A stretch of DNA of 64,000 bases from Chromatiales bacterium (GCA_003251535.1 QKFD01000073.1:1-64000), one strand, 5' to 3'. Positions 27,040-36,430 are shown, counted from the stretch's first letter. A program made the numbers and translations. Notes: generated by a model from the letters alone, not told the origin.

Positions 27040-28623
27040 TCAGAGGCCCTGGCCCTGGGCAAAGTAGCGGGCAAGAAAGCTCCCAAACTCCTCCTGCTCC
27101 TCCGCCTCCAGCTGGTGCTGTTCTGCCAGTGAGCGCTCGGCCAATGCCGTCAGTGTGGCCTGCTCGGCGCTATCCACCGGCTGCGCGAGTAATGTCTGCC
27201 GGTGCTCCAGCGCCTTACGGCGGGCAAAGTCGTAGTAGCCCTCACCGTGCGCACGCATCTCTGCCAACACCTGTGCCGACGGCGTGCGCGAGGGATCGGC
27301 CAGGGCGGCCCGCTGCTCCGCCAAGGCGGTGGCGTAGGGGGCGCCCGCTTCATCCTGATCCAGTAACTCGCAGAGGGGCAGCATCGCCATACAGACCTCC
27401 TCGCCCCAATCGGTGAGCCGTTGCAGAGAGCCATCCCGCATCAATTGCAGCCCCGGCTCGCGCCCGTGGTGCGCCACGGCCAACTCGTTGTTGTCGATCT
27501 CGGCCCGCTCCCAGGGGCGGATGCGGGGGCTCTCCGCCAACAGGCAGAGACAGGAGAGCAGCTCTAAAAAGCGCAGCTGGGGTTCGCTCACCCCCAGCGG
27601 ATGCCAGACATTGACATCTAAGGAGCGTAGCTCGAAATAGCGCACACCGCGCCGGAGGAGCGCCACGGTGGGCTTCTCGTTACCCTCCAGCAGCTGCTTG
27701 GGGCGGACGGTGCTGTAGTACTCGTTCTCGATCTGCAAGATATTGGCGTTGAGTTGGCGCCACTCCCCTGCCACCTGGACCCCTATCTGCTCATAACCGG
27801 GGTAGGCGGTGTTGATGGCATAGGAGAGGGTATCGACATACTCCTCTAGGCCGTCGTAGCACGCCTTGACGCCGATCTCGAACTCCTTGTTGTTCTGGTA
27901 GCCGATATCGCCCATGCGCAGAGAGGTGGCGTAGGGGCCGTAATAGGTGTCCTGATCAAACTCCGCCAGCCGGGTCTCCTTGCCATCGAGGAACGACTTA
28001 CAGACCGCCGGCGAGCTGCCGAATAGATAGGGCACCAACCACCCCAACCGCTGGAGATTGCGCAGCACGCCGAAGTAGCGTTCCGCAATAAACTCCTGGA
28101 GCGGCAGGGGGCTCTCCTCCAGCGTGTGCAGCCCCTCCCAAAAGGCGTCATCAAACGAGAAGTTGAAGTGGACCCCGGCGATCACCTGCATCACCCGGCC
28201 ATAGCGATGGCCGAGACCGCGCCGGTAGATGGTCTTCATCATCCCGGAGTTGGAGCTGCCGTAGTGGGCGATGGGGACACTCGTCTCGCCCGCCAAGCGG
28301 CAGGGCATACTGGCCCCCCACAGCAGCTCATCACCGATGTGGCGATAGACAAATTGGTGTAGTTCACCGAGGAAGGCCAAGGGGGCCCGCTTATCGACAA
28401 AGGCGGGGGTAATCAGCTCCAGCAGCGCCTCGGAGTAGTCGGTGGTGATGTAGGGGTGCTTGAGGGCCGAGCCCAAGGCAGATGGGTGGGGGGTCTGGGC
28501 GATATAGCCATCGCCGCCAACCCGCAACCCCTCTTTTTCGAGTCCTACGCGGCTCCGTTTTAGTAGCCCGGCCAGGCCGGCATCCTTAAGGCGCGCCAAG
28601 CGCGCAGCGACAGGTTCGAACAA
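27040..28623 (-). CDS. gshA: Glutamate-cysteine ligase
   Basis: The 527-residue protein matches the proteobacterial type GshA: GLEKEGLRV near residue 27, the substrate-binding TTDYSEALLELITP, HYGSSNSGMMKTIYRRGL, and VRPKQLLEGNEKPTVALLRRGVRYFELR split over two conserved regions. It makes gamma-glutamylcysteine, the first step of glutathione synthesis. E. coli GshA is 518 residues. It stands alone on the minus strand and ends at the terminator shared with tRNA-Asp. gshB is not in the window. Confidence 0.95.
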   Translation of the reverse strand: MFEPVAARLARLKDAGLAGLLKRSRVGLEKEGLRVGGDGYIAQTPHPSALGSALKHPYITTDYSEALLELITPAFVDKRAPLAFLGELHQFVYRHIGDELLWGASMPCRLAGETSVPIAHYGSSNSGMMKTIYRRGLGHRYGRVMQVIAGVHFNFSFDDAFWEGLHTLEESPLPLQEFIAERYFGVLRNLQRLGWLVPYLFGSSPAVCKSFLDGKETRLAEFDQDTYYGPYATSLRMGDIGYQNNKEFEIGVKACYDGLEEYVDTLSYAINTAYPGYEQIGVQVAGEWRQLNANILQIENEYYSTVRPKQLLEGNEKPTVALLRRGVRYFELRSLDVNVWHPLGVSEPQLRFLELLSCLCLLAESPRIRPWERAEIDNNELAVAHHGREPGLQLMRDGSLQRLTDWGEEVCMAMLPLCELLDQDEAGAPYATALAEQRAALADPSRTPSAQVLAEMRAHGEGYYDFARRKALEHRQTLLAQPVDSAEQATLTALAERSLAEQHQLEAEEQEEFGSFLARYFAQGQGL

Positions 28624-28806
28624 GGGGATACGATCCTATATTCACAACTCAGGTGGGGGCAGTATATCAGCGGAGCGATTGACGGCCGCAGCGGGAGGGG
28701 CAACCGCAAGCAACCACCGCGAGCCCGTACCTTACACCCATATTTTAAAGGTGATCTCTGCCGCCCCGCCGCGCGCTGGCGGCCGCTGATGCTAACGCGG
28801 AGGCGC

Positions 28807-29754
28807 CTATTCACCGCCACGATTCACCCCACCTGGGCGCGCCCCAATCGGTGATGGCGGGACCTCCGCCAGCGCAGAGGGACGCCCATAGACCGGCAAG
28901 AGAAACTCGGCCACTAGGCCCCGCCCCGGCGGTTGAGGGCCCAGCCGCAACAGCCAATAGCGGATCCGCCGTGGGTCCCCGCCGAGCTGGTTGACCCAAC
29001 TAGGCTCAGCCGGCAGTTCACACAGGATCTCCACCTCCTCGCTGGCAGGCGCCGCCATACAGCGACAGCGCTGGCGATAGTGGAGTAGCCAGAGCCGCCG
29101 CTGGATCTGCCGGCCCCGGACCTGCCGGGTATCGAACCACTCCTCCACATAGCACAGCTCCGCCACTAACGGCCCGTAGCGGTTGGGACGGAAGAATAGC
29201 CGCATCGGCTCCCCCGGTGCCCAAGGGCAGCTAGTGAAGCGCAGCCGGTTACCCCGCTTCAGCCCATGTTGGCCGAGGCGGAAGAGAAGCGGCAGCAGGA
29301 ACCAAAGCAGAAACAGATCCCCCGGGATGAGCAGCAGCGCAGACACCTCCTCCGCTAACAAGCGTGACCACCAACACCCGTGCAGGGCCAGCAGTGGTGC
29401 CAGCAGGAGCGGCACCGGCAATAGTTGCTGCGCGATGAGATCGCCAGGTAGCTCGGCACAGCGCCCCTGCGGGTCCCAGGGGTAGTCCGCCTGCCACGTC
29501 CCCTCCGGCCTGCGCGATGACCGTAGTGCCCCCAGCCACCCCCAGGCGGCCAATAACAGGCCACAGAGCAGCCAAAAGGCCCCCATCAGTGCACTGCACC
29601 AGGGAGGGAGGTGGAGCTGGGCCAGTAACGGGCTGCCCCGCCACAAGATAAACAGGCCCCCCAAACACAGATAGAGGAGCGCATATCTCCCCCTCACCGG
29701 CTGCGCCAGATGCGAGCGATCGGCCTGGATGACCTCTGGGATGCCCTCGATCAT
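28807..29754 (-). CDS. Unknown membrane protein
   Basis: The 315-residue protein has five or so hydrophobic segments in its first half (for example YALLYLCLGGLFILW, CSALMGAFWLLCGLLLAAWGWLG, LLPVPLLLAPLLALHG, LLLIPGDLFLLWFLLPLLF). A soluble C-terminal half rich in Trp, Arg and Cys follows (WFDTRQVRGRQIQRRLWLLHYRQRCRC). The start at 29754 has GAGG nearby; 29802 is also in frame. I do not recognise the family. It is divergent from kdsC, in the place where kdsD and other LPS genes are often found in related genomes, but nothing ties it to LPS. Confidence 0.6.
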   Translation of the reverse strand: MIEGIPEVIQADRSHLAQPVRGRYALLYLCLGGLFILWRGSPLLAQLHLPPWCSALMGAFWLLCGLLLAAWGWLGALRSSRRPEGTWQADYPWDPQGRCAELPGDLIAQQLLPVPLLLAPLLALHGCWWSRLLAEEVSALLLIPGDLFLLWFLLPLLFRLGQHGLKRGNRLRFTSCPWAPGEPMRLFFRPNRYGPLVAELCYVEEWFDTRQVRGRQIQRRLWLLHYRQRCRCMAAPASEEVEILCELPAEPSWVNQLGGDPRRIRYWLLRLGPQPPGRGLVAEFLLPVYGRPSALAEVPPSPIGARPGGVNRGGE

Positions 29755-29821
29755 CGGTCCTCTTCCCCCCTCTCTCGCCACAACATTGCTACGGGGCGCC
29801 ACCCGCCTCGCTTACACCACC

Positions 29822-29852
29822 TTGATATCGCCTTCGGGGGCTCATGTACACT
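29822..29852 (+). promoter_or_regulatory. Candidate sigma70 promoter for the kdsC operon
   Basis: TTGATA (29822-29827) is followed by TACACT (29847-29852) at a spacing of 19 bases; a 17-base alternative uses TGTACA. It is upstream of kdsC in the divergent gap. The spacing is not ideal, so this is tentative. Confidence 0.35.
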
Positions 29853-29858
29853 TGCAGC

Positions 29859-29881
29859 GCCGCGCCGACAGGCGGCGCGGC
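29859..29881 (+). promoter_or_regulatory. Leader hairpin just before the kdsC ribosome-binding site
   Basis: GCCGCGCC and GGCGCGGC form a perfect 8-bp stem around a 7-base loop. It ends four bases before the AGGAGG at 29886-29891. It could affect ribosome access or mRNA stability. Confidence 0.4.
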
Positions 29882-29901
29882 CCGCAGGAGGAACGGACAT
29901 A

Positions 29902-30429
29902 ATGAAAGATATCCTCGACCGGGCTGCCCAGACCCGGCTCGTCGTGTTCGACGTCGATGGGGTGCTGACCGATGGCAGCCTCTATCTCGGCGATCACGGC
30001 GAGGAGTACAAAGCCTTCTACTCCCGCGATGGCCATGGCATGAAGATGCTGATGGAGAGTGGGGTGGAGATTGCGATCATCACCGGCCGCACCTCAAACG
30101 TGGTAGCCCATCGGATGCAGAGCCTTGGGATCCGCCACGTCTATCAGGGGCGCCTCAACAAAGTGCCGGCCTTTGAGGAGCTATACACTGGCCTTAAGCT
30201 GGCACCGGAGCAGATTGCCTATATGGGAGACGACGTGATGGACCTGCCCGTGATGCGGCGGGTGGGGCTGGCGGTGGCGGTGCAGGATGCCCACCCCCTG
30301 GTGCGCCAACACGCCCACTGGAGCACCACCGCCCCCGGCGGGCGCGGTGCGGCACGGGAGCTATGTGAATTGATCATGGATGCCCAAGGGACCTTGGCGC
30401 CGCGTCTGGCGGAGTACCTGCTGCCGTGA
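29902..30429 (+). CDS. kdsC: 3-deoxy-D-manno-octulosonate 8-phosphate phosphatase
   Basis: The 175-residue HAD-family protein has the catalytic FDVDGVLTDG near residue 16, TGRTSNVVAHR as motif II and GDDVMDLPVM as motif III, matching KdsC. It dephosphorylates KDO-8-phosphate in the pathway to lipid A-KDO. AGGAGG lies 10 bases before the ATG at 29902; a longer frame from 29710 is not supported. It opens the plus-strand operon and overlaps lptC as GTGA. kdsD, which usually precedes it, is not adjacent here. Confidence 0.94.
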   Translation: MKDILDRAAQTRLVVFDVDGVLTDGSLYLGDHGEEYKAFYSRDGHGMKMLMESGVEIAIITGRTSNVVAHRMQSLGIRHVYQGRLNKVPAFEELYTGLKLAPEQIAYMGDDVMDLPVMRRVGLAVAVQDAHPLVRQHAHWSTTAPGGRGAARELCELIMDAQGTLAPRLAEYLLP

Positions 30430-30983
30430 ACCGGTGGGCGGCACTGGCGCTGGTCACGCTGCTGGTGGTGCTGGCAGGGTCAAGTACCCTGCTGCGCCAG
30501 CACGGCAGCACGCCGGTGGCGGACGGGGCGGAGGGCCTCCCCGTCCCGGACTATTTCATCGATAATCTCACCGCCGTTACCATGGATCCAGAGGGCCGGC
30601 CCCGGGAGCAGCTCACGGCCACCCACTTGATCCGGTTACGGGATCAACCGGTCGTGGACGTGACCACCCCTCACCTTGTACTGTACCGGCCCGATGAGCC
30701 CCCCTGGGAGGTGACCGCCGCCCGTGCCCGGGTGTTTGAGCAGCTCCACCAGGTGGAACTCATCGAGAACGTCACCCTCGCCCAGGCGGGGGAACACCCC
30801 CTGCAACTGGTTACGGAGCAGATGTTGATCGACACCGCTCGGCGCACCGCCGCCACCGATGCCCCACTCACCGTCACCGAACCCAACTCACGGGTTGAGG
30901 CGGTGGGGATGCGTGCCTATCTGGACGCAGAGCGGGTGGAACTGCTGCACGCCGTACAGAGCCGCTATGTACCGACTCGCTAG
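30426..30983 (+). CDS. lptC: LPS export system protein LptC
   Basis: The 185-residue protein has one N-terminal membrane anchor (ALALVTLLVVLAGSS) and a periplasmic beta-jellyroll with the LptC pattern (PDYFIDNLTAVTMDPEGRP, LYRPDEPPWEVTAARARVF). It links the LptBFG transporter to the LptA bridge. The start is a GTG that overlaps the kdsC stop. Its length is close to E. coli LptC (191). It overlaps lptA by 17 bases. Confidence 0.9.
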   Translation: MNRWAALALVTLLVVLAGSSTLLRQHGSTPVADGAEGLPVPDYFIDNLTAVTMDPEGRPREQLTATHLIRLRDQPVVDVTTPHLVLYRPDEPPWEVTAARARVFEQLHQVELIENVTLAQAGEHPLQLVTEQMLIDTARRTAATDAPLTVTEPNSRVEAVGMRAYLDAERVELLHAVQSRYVPTR

Positions 30984-31467
30984 TCTGCTGCTACTACTCC
31001 CCACCCTGGCGCTGGCCCTGCCGGAGGATCAGCAACAGCCCATCACCATCACCGCCGATCGCTTTGAGCTGGATCGCAATAGCGGGGTGGGCACCTACCG
31101 CGGCAACGTCGAACTCATTCGAGGGAGCCTCCACTTGACGGCGGAGACCCTCACCCTCTATCGGGAGGGGGAGGAGCTATCGCGGGTGGTGGCGGAGGGT
31201 ACGCCAGTCCACTTCCGCCAGCAGCCGGCGGCCGATGCCCAGGAGATTGTTGGTTACGGCCAGCATTTGGAGTACCTGGTGATCAAAAACAAGGTGGAAC
31301 TCACCGGTGATGCCCACCTCCAGCAGGGGGGAGATGAGTTCAGCGGCGCCAAGATCGTCTACGACACCGCTACCGCCGTCATTCAGGCCACGGGCCAGGG
31401 GCGGGAGCGGATTAAAGTCATCCTCCAACCGCGGGATGAGCAGGGCGCTACGGGTAGCCCGCAGTGA
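30967..31467 (+). CDS. lptA: LPS transport periplasmic protein LptA
   Basis: The 166-residue protein has a signal peptide ([18 protein letters not shown]) and the OstA-type beta repeats ([51 protein letters not shown]). It forms the periplasmic bridge for LPS. The start at 30967 puts the signal peptide at the N-terminus; longer in-frame starts would lie deep inside lptC. Its stop overlaps the lptB start as GTGA. Confidence 0.92.
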   Translation: MYRLASLLLLLPTLALALPEDQQQPITITADRFELDRNSGVGTYRGNVELIRGSLHLTAETLTLYREGEELSRVVAEGTPVHFRQQPAADAQEIVGYGQHLEYLVIKNKVELTGDAHLQQGGDEFSGAKIVYDTATAVIQATGQGRERIKVILQPRDEQGATGSPQ

Positions 31468-32189
31468 GCCGCCTGATCGCCAGCGGCCTGACCAAGCGCT
31501 ACAAGGCGCGGCAGGTGGTCAAGGGGGTCTCCCTCGCCATTGAGAGCGGCGAGGTGGTGGGGCTGCTCGGCCCCAACGGGGCGGGCAAGACCACCTGCTT
31601 CTACATGATTGTCGGTCTGGCGCAGAGCGACGATGGCCAGATCAGGCTGGACGAGGGGGATATCACCCACGCCCCCATGCATGAACGGGCGCGGGCCGGG
31701 ATTGGCTACCTGCCGCAGGAGGCATCGGTCTTCCGCAAACTGAGCGTGGCCGACAACATCATGGCGATCCTGGAGACCCGTGGCGACCTCGACCGCGCCG
31801 GCAGACAGGAGCGGCTGGAGGGGCTACTGGCCGAGCTGCACATTGGCCACATCCGTAACAGCCTGGGGATGAGCCTCTCGGGTGGCGAGCGGCGGCGGGT
31901 GGAGATCGCCCGGGCGCTCGCCACTGAACCCCGCTTTATGCTGCTGGATGAGCCATTTGCCGGGGTCGATCCCATCTCGGTGGTGGATATCCAGGGCATC
32001 GTCCGCCACCTGCGGGATCGCGGGATTGGCGTCCTCATCACCGACCACAATGTGCGTGAGACGCTCGGGATCTGTGAGCGTGCCTATATCGTCAGTGAGG
32101 GGGTTGTAATTGCCGAGGGGAACCCGACTGAACTGCTGGAGAACCAGCAAGTACGGGAGGTCTATCTGGGTCAGGAATTCCGACTGTGA
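31464..32189 (+). CDS. lptB: LPS export ABC transporter ATPase LptB
   Basis: The 241-residue ATPase has Walker [10 protein letters not shown], the signature [15 protein letters not shown], Walker [14 protein letters not shown] and the H-loop DHNVRETL, all in the LptB form. It powers LPS extraction with LptF and LptG, which are not in the window. The GTG start overlaps the lptA stop by four bases. The next gene, rpoN, begins 74 bases later. Confidence 0.96.
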   Translation: MSRLIASGLTKRYKARQVVKGVSLAIESGEVVGLLGPNGAGKTTCFYMIVGLAQSDDGQIRLDEGDITHAPMHERARAGIGYLPQEASVFRKLSVADNIMAILETRGDLDRAGRQERLEGLLAELHIGHIRNSLGMSLSGGERRRVEIARALATEPRFMLLDEPFAGVDPISVVDIQGIVRHLRDRGIGVLITDHNVRETLGICERAYIVSEGVVIAEGNPTELLENQQVREVYLGQEFRL

Positions 32190-32206
32190 CCCCTGCCCCC
32201 CATCTG

Positions 32207-32221
32207 TGGCATATTACTTGC
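32207..32221 (+). promoter_or_regulatory. Candidate sigma54 (-24/-12) promoter in front of rpoN
   Basis: TGGCAT-N5-TTGC places GG and GC exactly 10 bases apart, as in the consensus TGGCAC-N5-TTGC, with one mismatch at the sixth position of the first block. The expected start of transcription would be near 32233, about 31 bases before the rpoN ATG. Confidence 0.55.
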
Positions 32222-32263
32222 CCATGACAGACCTGCGTCCTCGCACCCCCTAATAAGACCTCC

Positions 32264-33781
32264 ATGTCCGGAATGAAGCAGTCGCTGCAGCTCCGCCTCG
32301 GGCAGCACCTCACCATGACCCCGCAGTTGCAGCAGGCCATCCGCCTCCTGCAACTCTCCACCATTGAACTGGATCTGGAGATCCAGCAGGCCCTCGACTC
32401 CAACATGATGCTGGAGGTATCCGAGGAGAGCGACGAGCGCGATCCCCTCGCCGAAGGGGCCGAGTCGAACGAGCGGCTGCCGGAGGCCACCGAGCGCCAC
32501 GAGAGTACGGAGGGTAATACCGAGACCGAATATGAGGCCGATGGTTACGACCAGGCCGACAGCTTTGGCTCGGAGCAGATCCCCGACGACCTCCCAGTGG
32601 ACAGTGCCTGGGAGGATATCTACGACAACATCAACACCGGCAGCGGTGCCCCCGACGACGACGACCGCGAGTTTGAGATCGGCGACGCCAGCGGCGACAC
32701 CCTGCATGAGCACCTCTCCTTCCAGCTGCGTCTCACCCCGCTGTCCGAGCTGGACCAGCGCATCGGCGAGGCGATCATCGACGCCGTAGATGAGGATGGC
32801 TTTCTCTCCGTGCCGTTGGAGAGCATCCACGAGGGGCTGAGTAGCGATCTGACGGTTGACTTTGACGAGGTGGTGGCGGTGCTGCACACGGTGCAGAACT
32901 TCGATCCCCCCGGGGTGGCCGCCCGTGACCTGCGCGAGAGCCTCTTCATCCAGCTCAAGCAGATCCCAGCCACCACCCCCTGGCGGGCCGACGCCCTGGT
33001 GCTCATTGAGGAGCACTTTGATCTGCTCGCCTCCCGCGACTACAACGGCCTGAAGCGCAAGCTGAAGCTGGAGGAGGAGCAGCTGGCGCGGGTGATCCGG
33101 CTCATCCAGTCGCTCAACCCCCGCCCCGGTGGGCAGATCTCCAAGGGGCGGCCGGAGTATGTGGTACCGGATGTCATCGTGCGTAAACACAAAGGGGCGT
33201 GGCGGGTTGAACTCAACCCCGAGACTGCGCCGCGCCTGCGCATCAACGCCAGCTACGCCAACCTCATCAAGAAGGTGACCAATCAGAGCGAGAGCGCTAC
33301 CCTCAAGCACCACTTGCAGGAGGCGCGCTGGTTCATCAAGAGCCTACAGAGCCGCAACGAGACCCTGTTGAAGGTGGCTACCAGCATCGTCGAGCACCAG
33401 AAGGATTTCCTCGAACAGGGCGAGGTGGCCATGAAGGCGCTGGTGCTGCGGGACATCGCCGAGGAGGTGGGGATGCACGAGTCCACCATCTCCCGCGTCA
33501 CCACCCGTAAATACATGCATACCCCCCGTGGCATCTTTGAGCTGAAATACTTCTTTTCGAGCCATGTGGGGACTGCTAGTGGAGAAGAATGCTCCTCAAC
33601 GGCCATCCGCGCATTGATCAAGAAGCTCATCGCGGAGGAAAATCTTGCTAAGCCCTTAAGCGACAGCAAGATCGCCGAAATCCTCGCCAAAGAAGGCATC
33701 AACGTCGCCCGCCGAACGGTAGCCAAGTACCGTGAGGCGATGGCCATACCTCCATCCAATGAACGTAAGCGCTTGGCCTAA
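32264..33781 (+). CDS. rpoN: RNA polymerase sigma-54 factor
   Basis: The 505-residue protein has the Gln/Leu-rich activator-interacting region I (LRLGQHLTMTPQLQQAIRLL), an acidic region II (about residues 60-130), the core-binding domain and the C-terminal RpoN box ARRTVAKYRE near residue 485. It serves the NtrC-type regulator CbrB encoded at 6666 in this window. It is in the conserved lptB-rpoN-hpf-ptsN order. A sigma54-like site precedes it, so it may regulate itself. Confidence 0.97.
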   Translation: MSGMKQSLQLRLGQHLTMTPQLQQAIRLLQLSTIELDLEIQQALDSNMMLEVSEESDERDPLAEGAESNERLPEATERHESTEGNTETEYEADGYDQADSFGSEQIPDDLPVDSAWEDIYDNINTGSGAPDDDDREFEIGDASGDTLHEHLSFQLRLTPLSELDQRIGEAIIDAVDEDGFLSVPLESIHEGLSSDLTVDFDEVVAVLHTVQNFDPPGVAARDLRESLFIQLKQIPATTPWRADALVLIEEHFDLLASRDYNGLKRKLKLEEEQLARVIRLIQSLNPRPGGQISKGRPEYVVPDVIVRKHKGAWRVELNPETAPRLRINASYANLIKKVTNQSESATLKHHLQEARWFIKSLQSRNETLLKVATSIVEHQKDFLEQGEVAMKALVLRDIAEEVGMHESTISRVTTRKYMHTPRGIFELKYFFSSHVGTASGEECSSTAIRALIKKLIAEENLAKPLSDSKIAEILAKEGINVARRTVAKYREAMAIPPSNERKRLA

Positions 33782-33811
33782 CGCGCTTTTTCCCTAGTAA
33801 GGAGCATAACC

Positions 33812-34138
33812 ATGCAACTCAACCTCACCGGTCACCACGTGGAAATCACCCCCGCGCTGAACGACTATGTGACCAACAAGCTGGAGCGCCTTGAGCGCCA
33901 CTTCGATCACGTGACCAATGTGCACGTCATCCTGAGCGTTGAGAAGCTCCGCCATAAGGCGGAGGCGACCATCCACATCACCGGCAACGATCTGTATGCG
34001 GACTCGGTGGAGGAGGATATGTACGCGGCCATCGATGCCTTGGTGGACAAACTCGATCGCCAGATCAAGAAGCACAAAGAGAAGGTGACCAAACACCCCC
34101 GCGGCGATACCGCCAAGAACGGTACCTTCGAGGGCTGA
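33812..34138 (+). CDS. hpf: Ribosome hibernation promoting factor
   Basis: The 108-residue protein is a short HPF/RaiA type (MQLNLTGHHVEITPALNDYV, KLERLERHFDHVTNVHVILS, HKEKVTKHPRG). It binds the 30S subunit and promotes 100S dimers or inactivity in stationary phase. AAGGAG is seven bases upstream of the ATG. It sits 30 bases after rpoN in the standard order. Confidence 0.94.
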   Translation: MQLNLTGHHVEITPALNDYVTNKLERLERHFDHVTNVHVILSVEKLRHKAEATIHITGNDLYADSVEEDMYAAIDALVDKLDRQIKKHKEKVTKHPRGDTAKNGTFEG

Positions 34139-34159
34139 TCACCCAACTGATGCACAGCC

Positions 34160-34621
34160 ATGCTGCTCGCCAACCTGTTAACCGTTGACCGCATCCGCTG
34201 CAACGCCCAGGCAGCGAGCAAGAAGCGGGTGCTGGAACAGCTAGGCGCCCTCCTCGCTGAGGGTGCCACCCTACCCCAAGCGGAGGTATTCAATAGCCTC
34301 CTCTCCCGGGAGCGGTTAGGGAGTACCGGCCTCGGCCATGGGGTAGCCATTCCCCACGGCCGGGTGAAGGGCAACGAACTCACCACAGCCGCCTTCGTCA
34401 AGCTGGAGCAGGGGATCGACTTCGACGCCATCGATGGCCAACCGGTCGATCTGCTGTTCGGCCTCCTAGTTCCGGAGGCCTCCACCGAAGAGCACCTAAA
34501 GCTACTCGCCCATCTGGCCGAAATGTTCAGCGATAAGGAGTTTGTCGCCCGCCTACGGGCAGCGACCTCCAACGAGGAGATCCACCACCTACTCACTGAG
34601 TGGCGCCCTAGCGCTGACTAA
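34160..34621 (+). CDS. ptsN: PTS nitrogen-regulatory EIIA (PtsN)
   Basis: The 153-residue protein is an EIIA of the fructose/nitrogen type. The phosphorylated His is His66 in GVAIPHGRV. It receives phosphate from HPr or NPr and regulates partners rather than transporting sugar. It overlaps nothing; hprK starts one base after its stop. EI and HPr are encoded further along the same operon, so a complete phosphate chain is available. Confidence 0.94.
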   Translation: MLLANLLTVDRIRCNAQAASKKRVLEQLGALLAEGATLPQAEVFNSLLSRERLGSTGLGHGVAIPHGRVKGNELTTAAFVKLEQGIDFDAIDGQPVDLLFGLLVPEASTEEHLKLLAHLAEMFSDKEFVARLRAATSNEEIHHLLTEWRPSAD

Positions 34622-34622
34622 T

Positions 34623-35570
34623 ATGCCCTTGACCCCCGTCACCGTCCGGACGCTGTTCGAGACCTACCAGAAGCGGTTGGGGCTGCGTTGGCTGGCGGGG
34701 CGCAACGGGGCCGACCGAGACCTCTCCATCACCCCCCAGGACGCCGCCAACCTCTCCTGGGTAGGCCACCTCAACTTCATCCACCCCCACCGGATCCAGG
34801 TCTTGGGGGGGTCTGAACTGGAGTACCTGCACGGCCTGGGTAAAAACTCCTATGAGGATGCCCTGGCCCGGCTGTTTGCACCGGAGACGGCGGCCATCGT
34901 CGTCGCCGGCGGCAAGCAGGTGCCGCTGGAGATGGTCAACCGCGGCGATCTCTGCGCCACCCCGGTGATCGGCTCCGATCTCTCCAGCGATAAGCTGGTG
35001 GAACACCTCGACTACTACCTCTCCGGGCTATTGGCCGATCGGGTGGTGCTCCACGGGGTGTTCATGGATGTGATGGGGATCGGGGTGCTGCTCACCGGCA
35101 AAAGTTCGGTGGGTAAGAGCGAGCTGGCGCTGGAACTCATCACCCGCGGTCACCGTCTGGTGGCCGATGATGCCCCCGAATTCACCCGGGTCGCCCCTGA
35201 TACCCTCCGCGGCACCTGTCCAGAGCTGCTGCGGGACTTCTTGGAGGTGCGTGGCCTTGGCGTGCTCAACGTGCGGGCCATGTTCGGCGATAGCGCCATC
35301 AAGGAGAGCAAGAACCTGCGCCTGGTGGTGAGCCTGGTGTCGGTGGAGGAGCTTAACAAGATCGATCGCCTGGAAGGCAATCGCCAAGCCACCTCGGTAC
35401 TGGAGGTGGAGACCCCATTGATCCAGATCCCTGTCGCCCCGGGCCGCAACCTCGCGGTGCTAGTGGAGGCGGCGGTCCGTAACCATATCCTCTATTTCAA
35501 TGGCTACGATGCCGCCTGGGATTTCATCGAACGTCAGCGGCGGCTGATGGAAGAGCAGGAGCCGCGATGA
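34623..35570 (+). CDS. hprK: HPr kinase/phosphorylase
   Basis: The 315-residue protein has the P-loop GKSSVGKS near residues 158-165, the catalytic region RLVADDAPEF and the HPrK signature EVRGLGVLNVRAMFG. It phosphorylates HPr on Ser46 and reverses this. The start at 34623 is immediately after ptsN. HprK is absent from enterics but present in several other proteobacteria, where it modulates the PTS instead of CcpA-type repression. The HPr in this operon keeps Ser46. Confidence 0.95.
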   Translation: MPLTPVTVRTLFETYQKRLGLRWLAGRNGADRDLSITPQDAANLSWVGHLNFIHPHRIQVLGGSELEYLHGLGKNSYEDALARLFAPETAAIVVAGGKQVPLEMVNRGDLCATPVIGSDLSSDKLVEHLDYYLSGLLADRVVLHGVFMDVMGIGVLLTGKSSVGKSELALELITRGHRLVADDAPEFTRVAPDTLRGTCPELLRDFLEVRGLGVLNVRAMFGDSAIKESKNLRLVVSLVSVEELNKIDRLEGNRQATSVLEVETPLIQIPVAPGRNLAVLVEAAVRNHILYFNGYDAAWDFIERQRRLMEEQEPR

Positions 35571-36430
35571 GACTATTCGTGGTAAGCGGCACCTCTGGTG
35601 CCGGCAAGTCGGTCGTATTGGATGTCCTGGAGGACCTCGGCTTCTACTGTATCGACAACCTGCCGGCGAGCCTGCTACCCGCCTTCGCCGACGAGATGGT
35701 CAAGGCCGACCGCCATCACCCCTACGAGGATGCGGCGGTGGGTATCGATGTGCGCAACCTGGCCAACGACCTCGCCTCCTTCCCCACCATCCTGAAGGAG
35801 CTACGGGGACGCACCCTGGAGTGCAAGGTGCTCTTCCTCGATGCAGACGACGCTACCCTTTTGAAACGCTTCAGCGAGACCCGCCGCCGCCACCCGCTCA
35901 CCCGGGGGGGTATCACCCTGGCGGAGGCGATCCGCCATGAGCGGCTCTTACTGGAGCAGATCTCCCTCAACGCCGATCTGCGGGTCGATACCAGCCACAC
36001 CAATGTCCATCAGCTACGTGATCTGGTGCGGGCACGGGTGGGCCGCAGTGGTGACGGCACCATGTCGGTGCTGTTCAAGTCGTTCGGTTACAAGCATGGC
36101 GTGCCTGTGGACGCCGACTACGTGTTTGATGTCCGCTGCCTACCCAATCCCCATTGGGAGCCCCGGCTGCGGCCCCTGACCGGCAAGGATCCGGAGGTGA
36201 TTGAGTTTCTCGAACATCAGCCCCAGGTTGACCGTTTGTTTGGCTCGATCAAGACTTTTCTCGAAGCTTGGCTGCCCCAGTTTGAAGCCGAAGACCGCTC
36301 CTATATGACGGTTGCCATCGGCTGCACCGGCGGCCAGCACCGCTCGGTTTATATTGTCGAGCGGCTGGCGGCCCACTTCAGCAGCATCGGCAGAACCAAG
36401 GCACTGAGCAGACACCGGGAGCTCTCATGA
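35567..36430 (+). CDS. rapZ: RNase adapter protein RapZ
   Basis: The 287-residue protein has Walker A SGTSGAGKS near residues 5-13, the middle DVRNLAND region and the conserved C-terminal GCTGGQHRSVYIVERLA. In E. coli RapZ directs RNase E to GlmZ and controls glucosamine-6-phosphate synthase. It overlaps the hprK stop as ATGA and itself overlaps the next gene by four bases. Confidence 0.95.
   Translation: MRLFVVSGTSGAGKSVVLDVLEDLGFYCIDNLPASLLPAFADEMVKADRHHPYEDAAVGIDVRNLANDLASFPTILKELRGRTLECKVLFLDADDATLLKRFSETRRRHPLTRGGITLAEAIRHERLLLEQISLNADLRVDTSHTNVHQLRDLVRARVGRSGDGTMSVLFKSFGYKHGVPVDADYVFDVRCLPNPHWEPRLRPLTGKDPEVIEFLEHQPQVDRLFGSIKTFLEAWLPQFEAEDRSYMTVAIGCTGGQHRSVYIVERLAAHFSSIGRTKALSRHRELS

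Noticed and set aside
26911-27040. tRNA-Asp as an integration site of a mobile island
   Set aside because: No direct repeat of the tRNA end and no integrase nearby; xerD at 40500 is the housekeeping enzyme with its usual motifs.
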